A stretch of DNA of 64,000 bases from CADEDH01 sp039029735 (GCA_039029735.1 JBCCFL010000017.1:1-64000); one strand, 5' to 3'. Shown: positions 9,759-18,656, counted from the first letter of the stretch. A program made the numbers and translations. The notes: generated by a model from the letters alone, not told the origin.

Positions 9759-11358
9759 CTCCGCCGTAGGCCACGCCGGTGAGATGGTGCATCTCACGAT
9801 CGAACGTGGTGAGGTCGTCGATGCTGAACTGACTGAAGTCGCTGTGGCCGCACGCCCGGGCCAACACCTCCATCAACTCCACTGACGCTGCAAAGAAGCG
9901 CTGGAGGCGTTGGGCCGCATCGTCGATGACGAGGCGAGAGCGAAGGTCTTCGCGTTGGGTGGCGATGCCGACGGGGCAGTTGTTCGTGTTGCAGGCCCGC
10001 ATGCCGAGACAGCCGATGGCCTGCAGGGCCGAGTTCGACACGGCGATGGCGTCGGCGCCGAGCGCGAGCGCCTTGACGAAATCGGTGTGGGTGCGCAGTC
10101 CCCCCGTGATCACCAGAGTCACATCGCCGCGGCCCTGGCTGTCGAGGTGACGGCGGGCCCTGGCCAGCGCCGGGATGGTGGGCACGGAGATGTGATCACG
10201 GAACACCACCGGCGCCGCACCAGTACCACCGCCGCGGCCGTCGAGGATGATGTAGTCGACCCCAACGCGGAGCGCAGCGTCGATGTCGGCCTCGATGTGT
10301 TGGGCCGACAGCTTCGCCCCGATGGGGATCCCACCGGAAGCCTCGCGCACCTGGCCTGCCAGCTCGGCGAAGGCCGACTCCGAGGTGAGGTCGGGGAACG
10401 TGGCCGGCGAGATCGCCGCCTCGCCCTCCGCCAACCCGCGGACCTCGGCGATCTTGCCCTGCACCTTGTTGCCCGGCAGGTGCCCACCGGTTCCGGTTTT
10501 GGCACCCTGGCCGAACTTGAAGTGGAAGGCCTGCACGTCGCGGACCTTGTCGAGATCCCACCCGAAGCGGCCCGACGCCAGTTCGTAGAAGTAGCGGGAG
10601 TTCTCGGCGTGTTCCTCGGGAAGCATCCCACCCTCGCCCGAGCAGATACCCGTGCCCGAGAGCTCCGCCCCGCGAGAGAGCGCCACCTTGGCTTCCTCCG
10701 ACAGGGCCCCGTAGCTCATGTCCGACACGAACAACGGAATGTCCAGCTCCAGGGGCTTGGCCGCATTGGGGCCGATCACCACCTTCGTGGCGATGTCCAC
10801 ATCGTCGAGTAGTGGACGGCGAGCCAACTGCGCCGTGACGATCTGGATGTCGTCCCACAACGGCAGGTTGCCCCGAGCCACGCCCATGGCGGTGGTCGGC
10901 CCGTGATGGCCCAACCGCTCCAGCCCCTCCGAGGCGAGCTGGCGGATCAACCCGACGTGGGGCTCGTCCTGAGTGCCGTGATGATCCTGATAGGCACCCT
11001 GGTAGGCGGCACGGTCATAGGGCTGAGGGTTGTCCTTCTCCCACGACAGGATCTCGTCCAGATCCACCAGCAGCTCGCCGTCTTCCACCCACGACGAGAA
11101 CTTCGCCAACCGCTCCGCGTTGTTGTAACTGGAGATGCCGGTGCGGAAGCCGTAGTCCCAGCCGTGCACCCCGCAGATCAGGTCGTCACCGTCGACGCGG
11201 CCATCGACCATCAGCGCCCCACGGTGCACACAGCGCCCGTACAACACCGAGTGATTGTCGTCGAAGCGCACGACCACCAGATCCACGTTCGACACCAGCG
11301 CACCAACCGGCTGGCGATCCGGCACCTCATCCCAAACGGCGATCTTGTGGGGCTGCAT
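9742..11358 (-). CDS. Rieske-GltB fusion: FMN-binding glutamate-synthase-family protein
   Basis: 538 residues. Residues 1-85 are a Rieske [2Fe-2S] domain with Cys43-x-His45 and Cys62-x2-His65. Residues 150-500 are the FMN-binding synthase domain of glutamate synthase (SGEGGMLPEEHAENSRYFYELASGRFGWDLD, then KFGQGAKTGTGGHLPG), with the three-Cys cluster motif CLGMRACNTNNCPVG. No glutaminase domain is present, so it resembles the stand-alone GltS/MgsC-like branch that takes ammonia or amine from a partner. The Rieske domain may feed electrons to the cluster. The ATG has GGAG upstream. The true substrate is unknown. Confidence 0.88.
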   Translation of the reverse strand: MQPHKIAVWDEVPDRQPVGALVSNVDLVVVRFDDNHSVLYGRCVHRGALMVDGRVDGDDLICGVHGWDYGFRTGISSYNNAERLAKFSSWVEDGELLVDLDEILSWEKDNPQPYDRAAYQGAYQDHHGTQDEPHVGLIRQLASEGLERLGHHGPTTAMGVARGNLPLWDDIQIVTAQLARRPLLDDVDIATKVVIGPNAAKPLELDIPLFVSDMSYGALSEEAKVALSRGAELSGTGICSGEGGMLPEEHAENSRYFYELASGRFGWDLDKVRDVQAFHFKFGQGAKTGTGGHLPGNKVQGKIAEVRGLAEGEAAISPATFPDLTSESAFAELAGQVREASGGIPIGAKLSAQHIEADIDAALRVGVDYIILDGRGGGTGAAPVVFRDHISVPTIPALARARRHLDSQGRGDVTLVITGGLRTHTDFVKALALGADAIAVSNSALQAIGCLGMRACNTNNCPVGIATQREDLRSRLVIDDAAQRLQRFFAASVELMEVLARACGHSDFSQFSIDDLTTFDREMHHLTGVAYGGVMASS

Positions 11359-11572
11359 CGGTGACGTCTCCTCGGAGGACGATGGGGGCGGACCGTGGCG
11401 ATCCTGGGTGTGTGCGACGGCACCCTAGGCGACGACCGGCGCCCACTTCTGCCTCGCGTCCACGATTGTCGGGATACGACCAACGGGGGTCGTTCACAGG
11501 CACGAACACACCTCGACCTGCGAGACTTCCGTTGCGAACGGCTCCGTGGCGGAGCCGAAGGAGGTCGACCCG

Positions 11573-12418
11573 GTGTCGTTTCTGGATCACGTGGTGGGAT
11601 CGTTCTCTGTTGGCGCCGCCGACAATCCCACGGTGGCGATGATGGACGCCGCGTTCGCCACCGAACAGATGCCGTGGCGCTACGTGAACTGCGAGGTGGA
11701 ACCACCGCACCTCGACCATGCGGTGGCCGGGGCGTGGGCGATGGGGTGGCAGGGCTTCAACTGCTCGATGCCACACAAGCAGACGGTCATCCCCATGCTC
11801 ACCAGCCTCAGCTCATCGGCCCGGATCTGCCACGCCGTGAACTGTGTTCGGCGCACCGCCGACGGCTGGGAAGGCCACAACACCGATGGCATCGGGTTCG
11901 TGCACTCCGTGCAGGACGTGGCAGCGCTCATCGGCGGCCGAGTGCTCGTGATCGGGGCGGGCGGCGCGGCCTACGCGATCGCCGTGGCCGCGGCCGAGGC
12001 GGGTGCCGCCGAGATCCTCGTGGCCGCCCGAACCACAGCCCAGTGCGCTGCCCTGGCCGAGCTGGTGAACCGCAACACCGACGCGTCGGCCACCGTGGTG
12101 GCGTGGTCACAGCCCTTGGTGCCGCCCCCGGTCGACCTGATCGTGAACGCCACCCCCGTGGGGATGCACCCGGGCGTTGACGCTGCGTTGGAGCTGGACC
12201 TCTCAGAGACCACGGCCTCGGATCTGGTGGTGGCCGACGTGGTGTTCAACCCGGCGGACACCGCCTTCCTGCGTCGGACCCGGGAGCAGGGTGCGACGAC
12301 AGTGGACGGCACCGGCATGCTCGTGAACCAGGCCGCCGAGAACATTCGGTTGTGGACCGGGGCGACGCCCGATCTACCCCCCATGCGCCGCGCGCTGGAA
12401 GCGGCGCTCGAACTCTGA
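11573..12418 (+). CDS. Shikimate dehydrogenase-like protein (AroE family)
   Basis: 281 residues from a GTG with GGAGG and an 8-base spacer; an upstream GTG at 11546 is possible. The catalytic Lys is present in NCSMPHKQTV and the catalytic Asp in GHNTDGIGF; the Rossmann motif is VIGAGGAAYA, and NATPVGM is the family's C-terminal signature. The usual shikimate-binding Ser-x-Ser near the N-terminus is replaced by ADNPTVAMM, so the substrate may not be shikimate. It is not next to other aromatic-pathway genes, which also suggests a specialised quinate/shikimate-like dehydrogenase. Confidence 0.82.
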   Translation: MSFLDHVVGSFSVGAADNPTVAMMDAAFATEQMPWRYVNCEVEPPHLDHAVAGAWAMGWQGFNCSMPHKQTVIPMLTSLSSSARICHAVNCVRRTADGWEGHNTDGIGFVHSVQDVAALIGGRVLVIGAGGAAYAIAVAAAEAGAAEILVAARTTAQCAALAELVNRNTDASATVVAWSQPLVPPPVDLIVNATPVGMHPGVDAALELDLSETTASDLVVADVVFNPADTAFLRRTREQGATTVDGTGMLVNQAAENIRLWTGATPDLPPMRRALEAALEL

Positions 12419-12443
12419 GCCCCACACGTCCGGGCCTCGACCC

Positions 12444-13316
12444 TCAGGGGCAGGGCACGCCGTCGGGCCGCACGTCGGGGTTGTAGCCGATGGTGGTGCG
12501 GTGGAGCAGGCGTTCGTGGCCCTCGTATCCACCAGTGGCCTTGTGCAGCACGCAGCGGTTGTCCCACATCGTCAACATGTCCCGCTCCCAGCGGTGCCGG
12601 TAGACGAACTCGTCGCGGGCCTGCCAGGCGGCGACGTCCCGCAACAGCTGGAGGCTCTCGTCGTCGGCCATCCCCTCGATACCGATGATGTAGCCAAGCG
12701 TGGAGTAGAGCGTTTCGGCACCGGTCTCGGGATGGATGCGGATGAACGGATGGGTCTGGGTGGCGTAGGCCGACTCGTCGGGCCGGATCTTCATGGCCCG
12801 GTCCTCGGCGTCGGCGTCGCCGTAGGTGCCGTCGGGGGCGTAGGCGCCCCGAGCGGAGTGGACGGCGACTGCGCCTGCGATCCGGGCTCGGAGGTCGGCC
12901 GGCATCGCCGCCAGTGCGGCCTGTTGATCGATGTACCACGTGTCGCCGCCGACGGCCGGCACCACCTTGGCGAGCAGGCAGGTGCCGTCGGGCGGGAAAC
13001 GCTGGAAGGTCCAGTCGGCATGCCAGTTGTCGGCGAACAGTGAGCTGGTCTCGTCGGCTCGCCGGTGAATGGCGGCGATGTGGGGATGGCCGTCGATGGC
13101 CTCGAAGTAGGGGTCGTCGCCAAAGGGCCCGAACGAGAGCGTGAACCGTTCGAGGTCATCATCGGTCATCGGTTGGTCGGGAAAGGCCAGCACTTTGTGT
13201 TCGAGCCACGCCGCCCGAATCTCAGCCACCGTTGCAGCATCGAGTGGGCTGGTGAGATCGACGCCTCGCACGGTGGCGCCACACACTGCGCCACTCGGTG
13301 TCACCTCGATCGCCAT
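12444..13316 (-). CDS. TauD/TfdA-family Fe(II)/2-oxoglutarate dioxygenase
   Basis: 290 residues. The iron ligands are His and Asp of NWHADWTF and the distal His of LLHRTTIGY, with the following Arg placed to bind 2-oxoglutarate. Length and layout fit taurine/2,4-D dioxygenase relatives. The ATG is preceded by GGGGAGG with a 6-base spacer; a longer reading frame adds only a basic non-conserved stretch. It converges on the shikimate-dehydrogenase-like gene with a 25-base gap. Substrate not predictable. Confidence 0.9.
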   Translation of the reverse strand: MAIEVTPSGAVCGATVRGVDLTSPLDAATVAEIRAAWLEHKVLAFPDQPMTDDDLERFTLSFGPFGDDPYFEAIDGHPHIAAIHRRADETSSLFADNWHADWTFQRFPPDGTCLLAKVVPAVGGDTWYIDQQAALAAMPADLRARIAGAVAVHSARGAYAPDGTYGDADAEDRAMKIRPDESAYATQTHPFIRIHPETGAETLYSTLGYIIGIEGMADDESLQLLRDVAAWQARDEFVYRHRWERDMLTMWDNRCVLHKATGGYEGHERLLHRTTIGYNPDVRPDGVPCP

Positions 13317-13439
13317 GGCCAACCTCCCCGTTCGTGTCGTGCGTCGCCGTGGCCGCCATGTTGACACCCCGCCCGTTCGGGCCGCCAACAGGCGCCGGCG
13401 GACGCCGATGGCCCATACCGGTCTACGAGGAGCCGAGGA

Positions 13440-13997
13440 TCAGTCGTCGATCACGAAGGTGCCACCAGAGCGCCAGTACTCGCCGCCACCACGGTCGAGC
13501 AGGCCGGCGTCGACGAGGTAGCGACGCATGGTTGCGGTGTCGGTGTCGATCGCCGACAGGATCAGCTCCACCTGCTGCTCGGTGTACCGCCGGCCTGGCT
13601 CGAACCGCTGTGCGATGTGATCGAGCAACACCAGCCGCTTGCTGTACTTGGCCGGCCAAGCCACGAGCCGCCCGTCGCGCAGTGACTGGTCGAGCACGCG
13701 GCGCCGATCGTCAGGCTCGTCGCCGAAGGCCGAGGGCGGGTCCGACGGCGCCTCTCGCCGAGCCGCCATCTGGAAGGCCTCCTCCAACAGGTGGAACTCC
13801 TGGGGCGCGATCTCCTCGACGAGCCCGCCGCTGGCGAGCCGGTCGAGGGCATCAACCACTGATCGCACGTCGAGCCCCACCTGCCGGGCGATGTCGCTGG
13901 GCTCGGACGCACCCAGCAGCAGGCCGGCCACCACGAGGCGACGAGTGCGATCGGCCAGGAGGCCGACGATGGCGCGTGAGGTCAGCTCGTGTGGCAC
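13440..13997 (-). CDS. DUF2087 domain protein with N-terminal winged helix
   Basis: 185 residues. The N-terminal 75 residues look like an ArsR-type winged helix (EPSDIARQVGLDVRSVVDALDRLASGGLVEE). The C-terminal DUF2087 domain has the typical GRLVAWPAKYSKRLVLLDHIAQRFEPGRRYTE, ATMRRYLVDAGLLDR and EYWRSGG. Probably a transcriptional regulator; the target is unknown. The GTG start is 6 bases after a minus-strand TAGGTT and has no Shine-Dalgarno. Confidence 0.88.
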   Translation of the reverse strand: MPHELTSRAIVGLLADRTRRLVVAGLLLGASEPSDIARQVGLDVRSVVDALDRLASGGLVEEIAPQEFHLLEEAFQMAARREAPSDPPSAFGDEPDDRRRVLDQSLRDGRLVAWPAKYSKRLVLLDHIAQRFEPGRRYTEQQVELILSAIDTDTATMRRYLVDAGLLDRGGGEYWRSGGTFVIDD

Positions 13998-14003
13998 CGC
14001 TCG

Positions 14004-14009
14004 AACCTA
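14004..14009 (-). promoter_or_regulatory. Leaderless-type -10 (TAGGTT) of the DUF2087 gene
   Basis: Minus-strand TAGGTT sits 6 bases before the GTG start at 13997, with no ribosome-binding sequence between. Confidence 0.5.
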
Positions 14010-14040
14010 GCCGTGAGCTCCGCTCGGCTGCGCCGCGATT

Positions 14041-14099
14041 TCACGTCTGGCCGTCTAGGCCCCGGTCAACCCGACCCACATCACGTCTGGCCGTCTAGG
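14041..14099. repeat. 19-base direct repeat, two copies 40 bases apart
   Basis: TCACGTCTGGCCGTCTAGG occurs exactly at 14041-14059 and 14081-14099. The second copy contains the TAG stop of the PPOX-family gene, so the other copy looks like a duplicated gene tail in the intergenic space. No flanking mobile element is visible. Confidence 0.85.
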
Positions 14100-14745
14100 A
14101 CTCGCCCGCGGCCAGCCGGTCGGCGTACTCCTCCATCGTGATCTGGCCTTCGGTGTCGGTGCGAGCCTGGTCGTCGGCCGACAGGAATGGCTGGAGACCG
14201 TCGATGCGCTTCCAGGTGGCATGGGGCTGAGCGCCATCGGCGTCGGGAACGTAGCGCGACGGCGCCACCCGAGTGTGCTTGTGGATGTAGCGAGCGCAGT
14301 TCACGAACGCCTGGTCGACGCTGGCCCGCACCACGCCGATCGCGCCGGGATACTCATTCAGCAGATCGTCATCGGCACTGAAGCTCGCGGTGGCCTGCAC
14401 CCGAACCCGGTTCGGCGTCTCGAAGTCGATGAAGAGCATGCCGATCTTGGCCGTGTCGGCGATGTTGCCCATCGAGAGGAACATGCCATTGCCGTCATAG
14501 GCCGGAAAGGCGAGGGTTCGGGAGTCGATCACCTTGACGGTGCCGACGTCGCCGCCCTTGTAGCTCACCGTGGGCTCACCTGCCGCGGTGACCGTCGACA
14601 AGAAGAAGAAGTCACGTGACGCAATGAACGCCGAATGCCGTTCGTCGAGCTCGTCCACGATGATCGTGGCCTCGAGGGCAGAGGCCAGCGTGGTGGTCTC
14701 GAACTGCTCCTGAAGATGCTTCTGCGATTCGGTGTAGAAGGCCAT
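14095..14745 (-). CDS. Pyridoxamine 5'-phosphate oxidase-family (split-barrel flavin) protein
   Basis: 216 residues with a split-barrel core: FIASRDFFFLSTVTAAGEPTVSYKGG at the front and LAFPAYDGNGMFLSMGNI in the middle, typical of PPOX-like proteins that bind FMN, F420 or haem. The longer upstream reading frame is arginine-rich and not credible; the chosen ATG has GGGAG upstream. The C-terminal tail (ITMEEYADRLAAGES) is helical. It is divergent from the choice-of-anchor-L gene. The substrate is unknown. Confidence 0.82.
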   Translation of the reverse strand: MAFYTESQKHLQEQFETTTLASALEATIIVDELDERHSAFIASRDFFFLSTVTAAGEPTVSYKGGDVGTVKVIDSRTLAFPAYDGNGMFLSMGNIADTAKIGMLFIDFETPNRVRVQATASFSADDDLLNEYPGAIGVVRASVDQAFVNCARYIHKHTRVAPSRYVPDADGAQPHATWKRIDGLQPFLSADDQARTDTEGQITMEEYADRLAAGES

Positions 14746-14896
14746 GGCCGTGCTCCCGTTGCCGCGTAATCGTGGACGTGATGTATCTCGAAGCCGACAA
14801 CACGCTCTTTGCGGGTAACGACCTGCTGACCTCGGGACGTGGTGCCATGAACAGTACGAACGGATCCGCCAAGGCGCCAACGGGAGCGCCCACCGC

Positions 14897-16018
14897 ATGA
14901 AGCTCACAGCCGCGCTGCTCATGTCGGTTCCGCTCGCAAGCGTGTTTCTGGGCTCGGGACTCTCGGTCGAACCAACCGACGATGCCGATCAGCTCGCTCG
15001 CACGCTCGCCCCCGGCGCCGACTGGGTGACGGGGGGCGAGTTGGTGGCAGCACCTCCCGAGGGAGTGACCACTGCGCTCGTCAGCGGTGACATCGCAGGG
15101 CACACGAACGGCGACCGACGTGCAGTTCTGATCTCAACGGGCGACCCAGCCAGCCTCACCGCACCGAATGACGACGGGGCGACGGGCACATCGTTCAACG
15201 GACCGAACGCCCGAGGTGACACGGACTTCGACGTCACGGTGCTGCGAATCGATCTCGATGTGCCAGACGGGGTCAACTGCCTCACCGGGATCGACTTCAC
15301 GTTCCTCAGCGAGGAGTATCCGGAGTACCTGAACAGCGCCTACAACGACGGCTTCATCGTCGAGCTGGGCACCTCGACGTGGACGACGAAGGACTCCGTC
15401 ATCATCGCCCCCGACAACATCGCCTTCGACCCCGCGGGCAACATCATCAGCGTGAACGCGACTGGCCCTGCCACGATGCGAGAACGCCTCTCGGAGAGCA
15501 CCACGTTCGACGCCGCAACCCCAGTGCTACGGGCGGCCACACCGATCTCGCCGGGCCGACAGTCGCTGTTCCTCTCCCTGTTCGATCAGAGTGACTGGGC
15601 CTGGGACTCTGCGGTGATCGTGAGCAACCTCACGCTCGGAACCGTCGACGATCTGACCCAGGACTGCGCCGAAGGGGTCGAACTTGCGCTCCCCGAGCCC
15701 GAAGATGGCGACCGCATCGAGGAGGTGACGATCCCACCCCAACCCGACGAGCCCGGAGGCACCGACTGGGTGGCCCCGGTTCTCGCCACCGCGGTCGTGG
15801 TCATGATCGGCGCCGGCACCTACCGCGTGCTCCGCCGGCCCCGCCCCACGCCACCCGACGCCTCCGCCAACGCGCCGACTGCGCTGCGGCCGCCGGTGTC
15901 GGGCCGGCTGGCCCCGGGTACCACGCAGACTCGACTACCTGATCTCGGGCCCGTCGTCTGGCACACCTATCTCGATCATGGCCGCGCCCGCATCCATCTC
16001 ACCGAGGAGCACCCGTGA
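14897..16018 (+). CDS. Choice-of-anchor L surface protein with C-terminal membrane anchor
   Basis: 373 residues. It starts with a signal peptide (MKLTAALLMSVPLASVFLG). The exported domain carries the family signature FTFLSEEYPEYLNSAYNDGF and VIIAPDNIAFDPAGN, as in choice-of-anchor-L adhesin-like proteins. A single transmembrane helix (VAPVLATAVVVMIGAGTY, near residue 300) is followed by basic residues and a proline-rich cytoplasmic tail, so it is probably tethered to the membrane. The next gene starts within its stop codon (TGATG), implying a common operon. Confidence 0.8.
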   Translation: MKLTAALLMSVPLASVFLGSGLSVEPTDDADQLARTLAPGADWVTGGELVAAPPEGVTTALVSGDIAGHTNGDRRAVLISTGDPASLTAPNDDGATGTSFNGPNARGDTDFDVTVLRIDLDVPDGVNCLTGIDFTFLSEEYPEYLNSAYNDGFIVELGTSTWTTKDSVIIAPDNIAFDPAGNIISVNATGPATMRERLSESTTFDAATPVLRAATPISPGRQSLFLSLFDQSDWAWDSAVIVSNLTLGTVDDLTQDCAEGVELALPEPEDGDRIEEVTIPPQPDEPGGTDWVAPVLATAVVVMIGAGTYRVLRRPRPTPPDASANAPTALRPPVSGRLAPGTTQTRLPDLGPVVWHTYLDHGRARIHLTEEHP

Positions 16019-17046
16019 TGATCACCGTCAACGACTTCTTCTTCGGATCGCGAGACGACGCGGAATCCGCTCTGACCGCGTCACTCACCGAACAGCAACT
16101 CGAGGTGGACCACCTCACGCTCACCGGCACGGCAATCGCAGAACCGCAGATGGCTGGTGCGGTGGCCGACGTGCTCGACGTCGGCATCGGCACGCTCGTG
16201 GCCCGAGCGTGGAAGGACTACGCCCGGGTGCGAACGGCGATCGAGACGAGCAAGGCCCACGCCCCCGACCGCCAACGGGTGGAGCTGGCTCGCCATGAGG
16301 TGACCACGAACCATCCGGTGGTGATCGAGGCCGAGGTGGGAGGAACCTCGATCCAGGTTCTGGAGTTGCAACTCGGTCTCCGCTTCGAGATAGATCCGAT
16401 GACCATCGTTGCCATCGACGGCGTCATCCACCCCAGCCCCGGCCGAATCAAAGCGGAGGGCACGCTCGAACTCGGCGGTGTGACTGTGGCCAAGCGAACG
16501 TTGACTGAGATCGATCTCGAACGTGACGACGTGGCCGACGCAGAGCAGGCGAGCGAACCTGAGGGGGAGATCGATCTGTCCCAGTGGCCGCCACCACCGC
16601 TGCCAGACCCGCCCCTGCCTCCCGTTGTAGCGACCTCGCCCGCGCCGCAACCCTCGGTCGACACTCGGCCGCAGTCGATACCTGCACCCCCGCCGCCGGC
16701 CCATCCGCCTCCACCCCCGCCGCCGGCTCCGCGGTGGGCAGCATTCGGGCCGGGTGGGCACCACACTCTTCTGCATGACCGACATCGTCGATGTCTCCAT
16801 CACCGGCCCGGACGCCGACTGGCTGGCCGTTCATACCCGGAGCCTCATCGAGGCGCGGCTGGTGGCGTGCGGCAACATCGTGCCCGCCATTCGCTCGATC
16901 TACCGCTGGGAGGGCGCAGTGGAAGACGACACCGAGGCGTACCTGGTGTTGCACACCCAGCGCCGCCACGTGGCCGAGATCATCCGCCTCACGAACGCTG
17001 CGCACCCCTACGACACCGCGCAGATCCTCGCCACCGCTGTCATTGA
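16018..17046 (+). CDS. Hypothetical protein with proline-rich tail, reading into cutA
   Basis: The first 180 residues (ITVNDFFFGSRDDAESALTAS..) look like a folded soluble domain with no family I recognise, followed by a proline-rich linker. From about 16775 the frame is only a shadow of cutA (His/Arg-rich), so the true protein probably ends earlier. In another frame the sequence after the linker ends at a TGA at 16776-16778 that overlaps the cutA ATG as ATGA. An indel in the C-rich linker, natural or from sequencing, would explain this. The ATG is coupled to the preceding gene (TGATG). Confidence 0.55.
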   Translation: MITVNDFFFGSRDDAESALTASLTEQQLEVDHLTLTGTAIAEPQMAGAVADVLDVGIGTLVARAWKDYARVRTAIETSKAHAPDRQRVELARHEVTTNHPVVIEAEVGGTSIQVLELQLGLRFEIDPMTIVAIDGVIHPSPGRIKAEGTLELGGVTVAKRTLTEIDLERDDVADAEQASEPEGEIDLSQWPPPPLPDPPLPPVVATSPAPQPSVDTRPQSIPAPPPPAHPPPPPPPAPRWAAFGPGGHHTLLHDRHRRCLHHRPGRRLAGRSYPEPHRGAAGGVRQHRARHSLDLPLGGRSGRRHRGVPGVAHPAPPRGRDHPPHERCAPLRHRADPRHRCH

Positions 17047-17101
17047 GGCCGATCCCGCCTACGCCCAGTGGGTGGTGGCCGAGACGGGCGGGGCAGGTTA
17101 G
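16775..17101 (+). CDS. cutA: CutA-like divalent-ion tolerance protein
   Basis: 108 residues matching the CutA fold: short strands with RSLIEARLVACGNIVPAIRSIYRWEGAVEDDTEAYLVLHT in the first half and a HPYDTAQILATAVIEADPAYAQWV end, the usual family length. CutA forms trimers related to PII proteins; its physiological role is uncertain despite the copper-tolerance name. The start ATG overlaps a TGA of the alternative upstream frame (ATGA). Its 3' end overlaps the small minus-strand gene by 4 bases. Confidence 0.92.
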   Translation: MTDIVDVSITGPDADWLAVHTRSLIEARLVACGNIVPAIRSIYRWEGAVEDDTEAYLVLHTQRRHVAEIIRLTNAAHPYDTAQILATAVIEADPAYAQWVVAETGGAG

Positions 17102-17289
17102 GCCGCCGGGGTCAGCTCCCGGAGCTCCTCCAGTGCCTCACGGGTGGGCACCTCTTCCCCGTCGGCGAGGAACTCCACCCGCTGCTCACGGAGCAACTGC
17201 AGCTTCTCGCCCCGATCGAGGTCGAGCCACTCGTCGACCGTGACGAGATCGAACCCCAGGGAGCGTCGGATCGCCACCTGATCGATCAC
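17098..17289 (-). CDS. Small acidic protein coupled to the ammonium transporter gene
   Basis: 63 residues, soluble, acidic and helical (DEWLDLDRGEKLQLLREQRVEFL, TREALEELREL). It is not a PII/GlnK protein and matches no family I know. Its start overlaps the ammonium-transporter stop by 4 bases (ATGA), so it should be made with the transporter. It might be a regulator or just a conserved passenger. Confidence 0.6.
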   Translation of the reverse strand: MIDQVAIRRSLGFDLVTVDEWLDLDRGEKLQLLREQRVEFLADGEEVPTREALEELRELTPAA

Positions 17290-18536
17290 AACAGATCGGC
17301 CAGTTCGGCATCGGTGAGCGGAGCGGACGACCCAACACTCGCCGTTGCGTCGTCGACTCCGCCCAGACCGTGTCGCTCCTCAGCGGGCGACACCCGCAGA
17401 CCAACGGTGCGCCGCAGCACCACCAGTACCACTCCCGCGACAGCGAGGCACCAGGTGACGATGGAAATCACACCCACCACCTGAATGGCGAGCTGCAGGC
17501 CCGCGCCGTGGGCGCCAGCCCCCGTGAGCGGCGGCCCGAGCACGAGGCCGACGATGGCTCCACTCCCATGGACCGGGAACACACCGAGCGCGTCGTCGAC
17601 CTGGAGTTCGAGCAACACCTGCTCGACGAGAGGAGCGGCCGCCCCCGCGGTTGCGCCGACCACGAGGGCGGCCACGAGCGAACCGTGATCAGCAACCGCC
17701 GTCACCGCGACCAGCCCGGCCAGCGCGCCGATCATCATCGACTGGCCGAGGTTCCGCCGGGCGCCCAGGCGCCAGGCCACGACGAGGGCCGCAAGCAGCC
17801 CCCCTGCGCCACCAACGTTCGTGCGCAGGATCACGGTGGGTACCTCGACCGTGGCGGCGAGTGTGCTGCCGCCGTTGAAGCCCCACCATCCAAACCAGAG
17901 GATCACCACGCCAAGCGCCGACAACGGTGCGTTGGATGGGAGGAAGTCGGCCACCGAACCGTCGGCCCGGAACCGCCCGATACGCGGGCCCACCATGGCC
18001 ACGCCGACCAGCGCCACCATGGCGCCCGTGAGATGGACCACGCCAGCGCCGGCGAAGTCGTGGAAGCCGAGCGACTGGAGCCAGCCCGACGACGCTGGGT
18101 CGAGCGCTCCGCCCCACACCCAGTGCCCGACCACGGGATAGATCAGCAGCGCCATCGCGGCCGACAGCACCATGTAGACCGCGAAGTTGATCCGCTCCAC
18201 CAGTGCGCCCGACACGATCGTGACGGCCGTGCCGGCGAACGCGAGTTGGAACAACAGGAACGTCACGCCGTGGATCTCCAGCGGCGCCGCCACGGCTCCG
18301 ACGGTGCCGCCGAAGCGTGAACCGCCGATGAGCCCGAACACCGACTGGCCGAACATCAGGCCAAAGCCCACGGTGAGGAACAGGGTGCTCACCAGCGCCC
18401 AGTCGATCAGGTTCTTCATCGCCACTGCGGTCTGATGCTTCTGTCGGGCGAGACCGACCTCGAAGCACAAGAAGCCGGCCTGCATCAGAAACACGAACGC
18501 CGCAGCGATGAGTACCCAGAGGTCCGACGATGACAT
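17286..18536 (-). CDS. amt: Ammonium transporter (Amt/MEP/Rh family)
   Basis: About 416 residues with eleven predicted transmembrane helices. The twin-histidine pore is seen in GFHDFAGAGVVHLTGA and FPVHGSGAIVG, and the first helix has FLMQAGFLCFEVGLARQKH. It conducts ammonium across the membrane. The C-terminal cytoplasmic tail is about 40 residues. The start is taken at the ATG at 18536; a GTG six codons upstream is possible and neither has a good Shine-Dalgarno. The partner downstream is a small unknown protein and not the common glnK. Confidence 0.93.
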   Translation of the reverse strand: MSSSDLWVLIAAAFVFLMQAGFLCFEVGLARQKHQTAVAMKNLIDWALVSTLFLTVGFGLMFGQSVFGLIGGSRFGGTVGAVAAPLEIHGVTFLLFQLAFAGTAVTIVSGALVERINFAVYMVLSAAMALLIYPVVGHWVWGGALDPASSGWLQSLGFHDFAGAGVVHLTGAMVALVGVAMVGPRIGRFRADGSVADFLPSNAPLSALGVVILWFGWWGFNGGSTLAATVEVPTVILRTNVGGAGGLLAALVVAWRLGARRNLGQSMMIGALAGLVAVTAVADHGSLVAALVVGATAGAAAPLVEQVLLELQVDDALGVFPVHGSGAIVGLVLGPPLTGAGAHGAGLQLAIQVVGVISIVTWCLAVAGVVLVVLRRTVGLRVSPAEERHGLGGVDDATASVGSSAPLTDAELADLL

Positions 18537-18656
18537 CAGGCCCTGTATCGGCACCGTTCATCGTGACCTGTACGGCCGATCGGCCCATCCGCGGTGCGCG
18601 GCCCAGATTCTTCAAGGGAGGGGCCGACCAGGCCGTTGACCCTCTCTGAGGTGTCA

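Noticed and set aside
8691..9797. 657-residue version of the LysR protein
   Set aside because: The extra N-terminus is low-complexity antisense sequence over the YczE-like gene; the conserved helix-turn-helix starts at the ATG at 8690.
14041..14099. Attachment site or element boundary
   Set aside because: No integrase, tRNA or composition change nearby; one copy is simply the tail of the PPOX-family gene.
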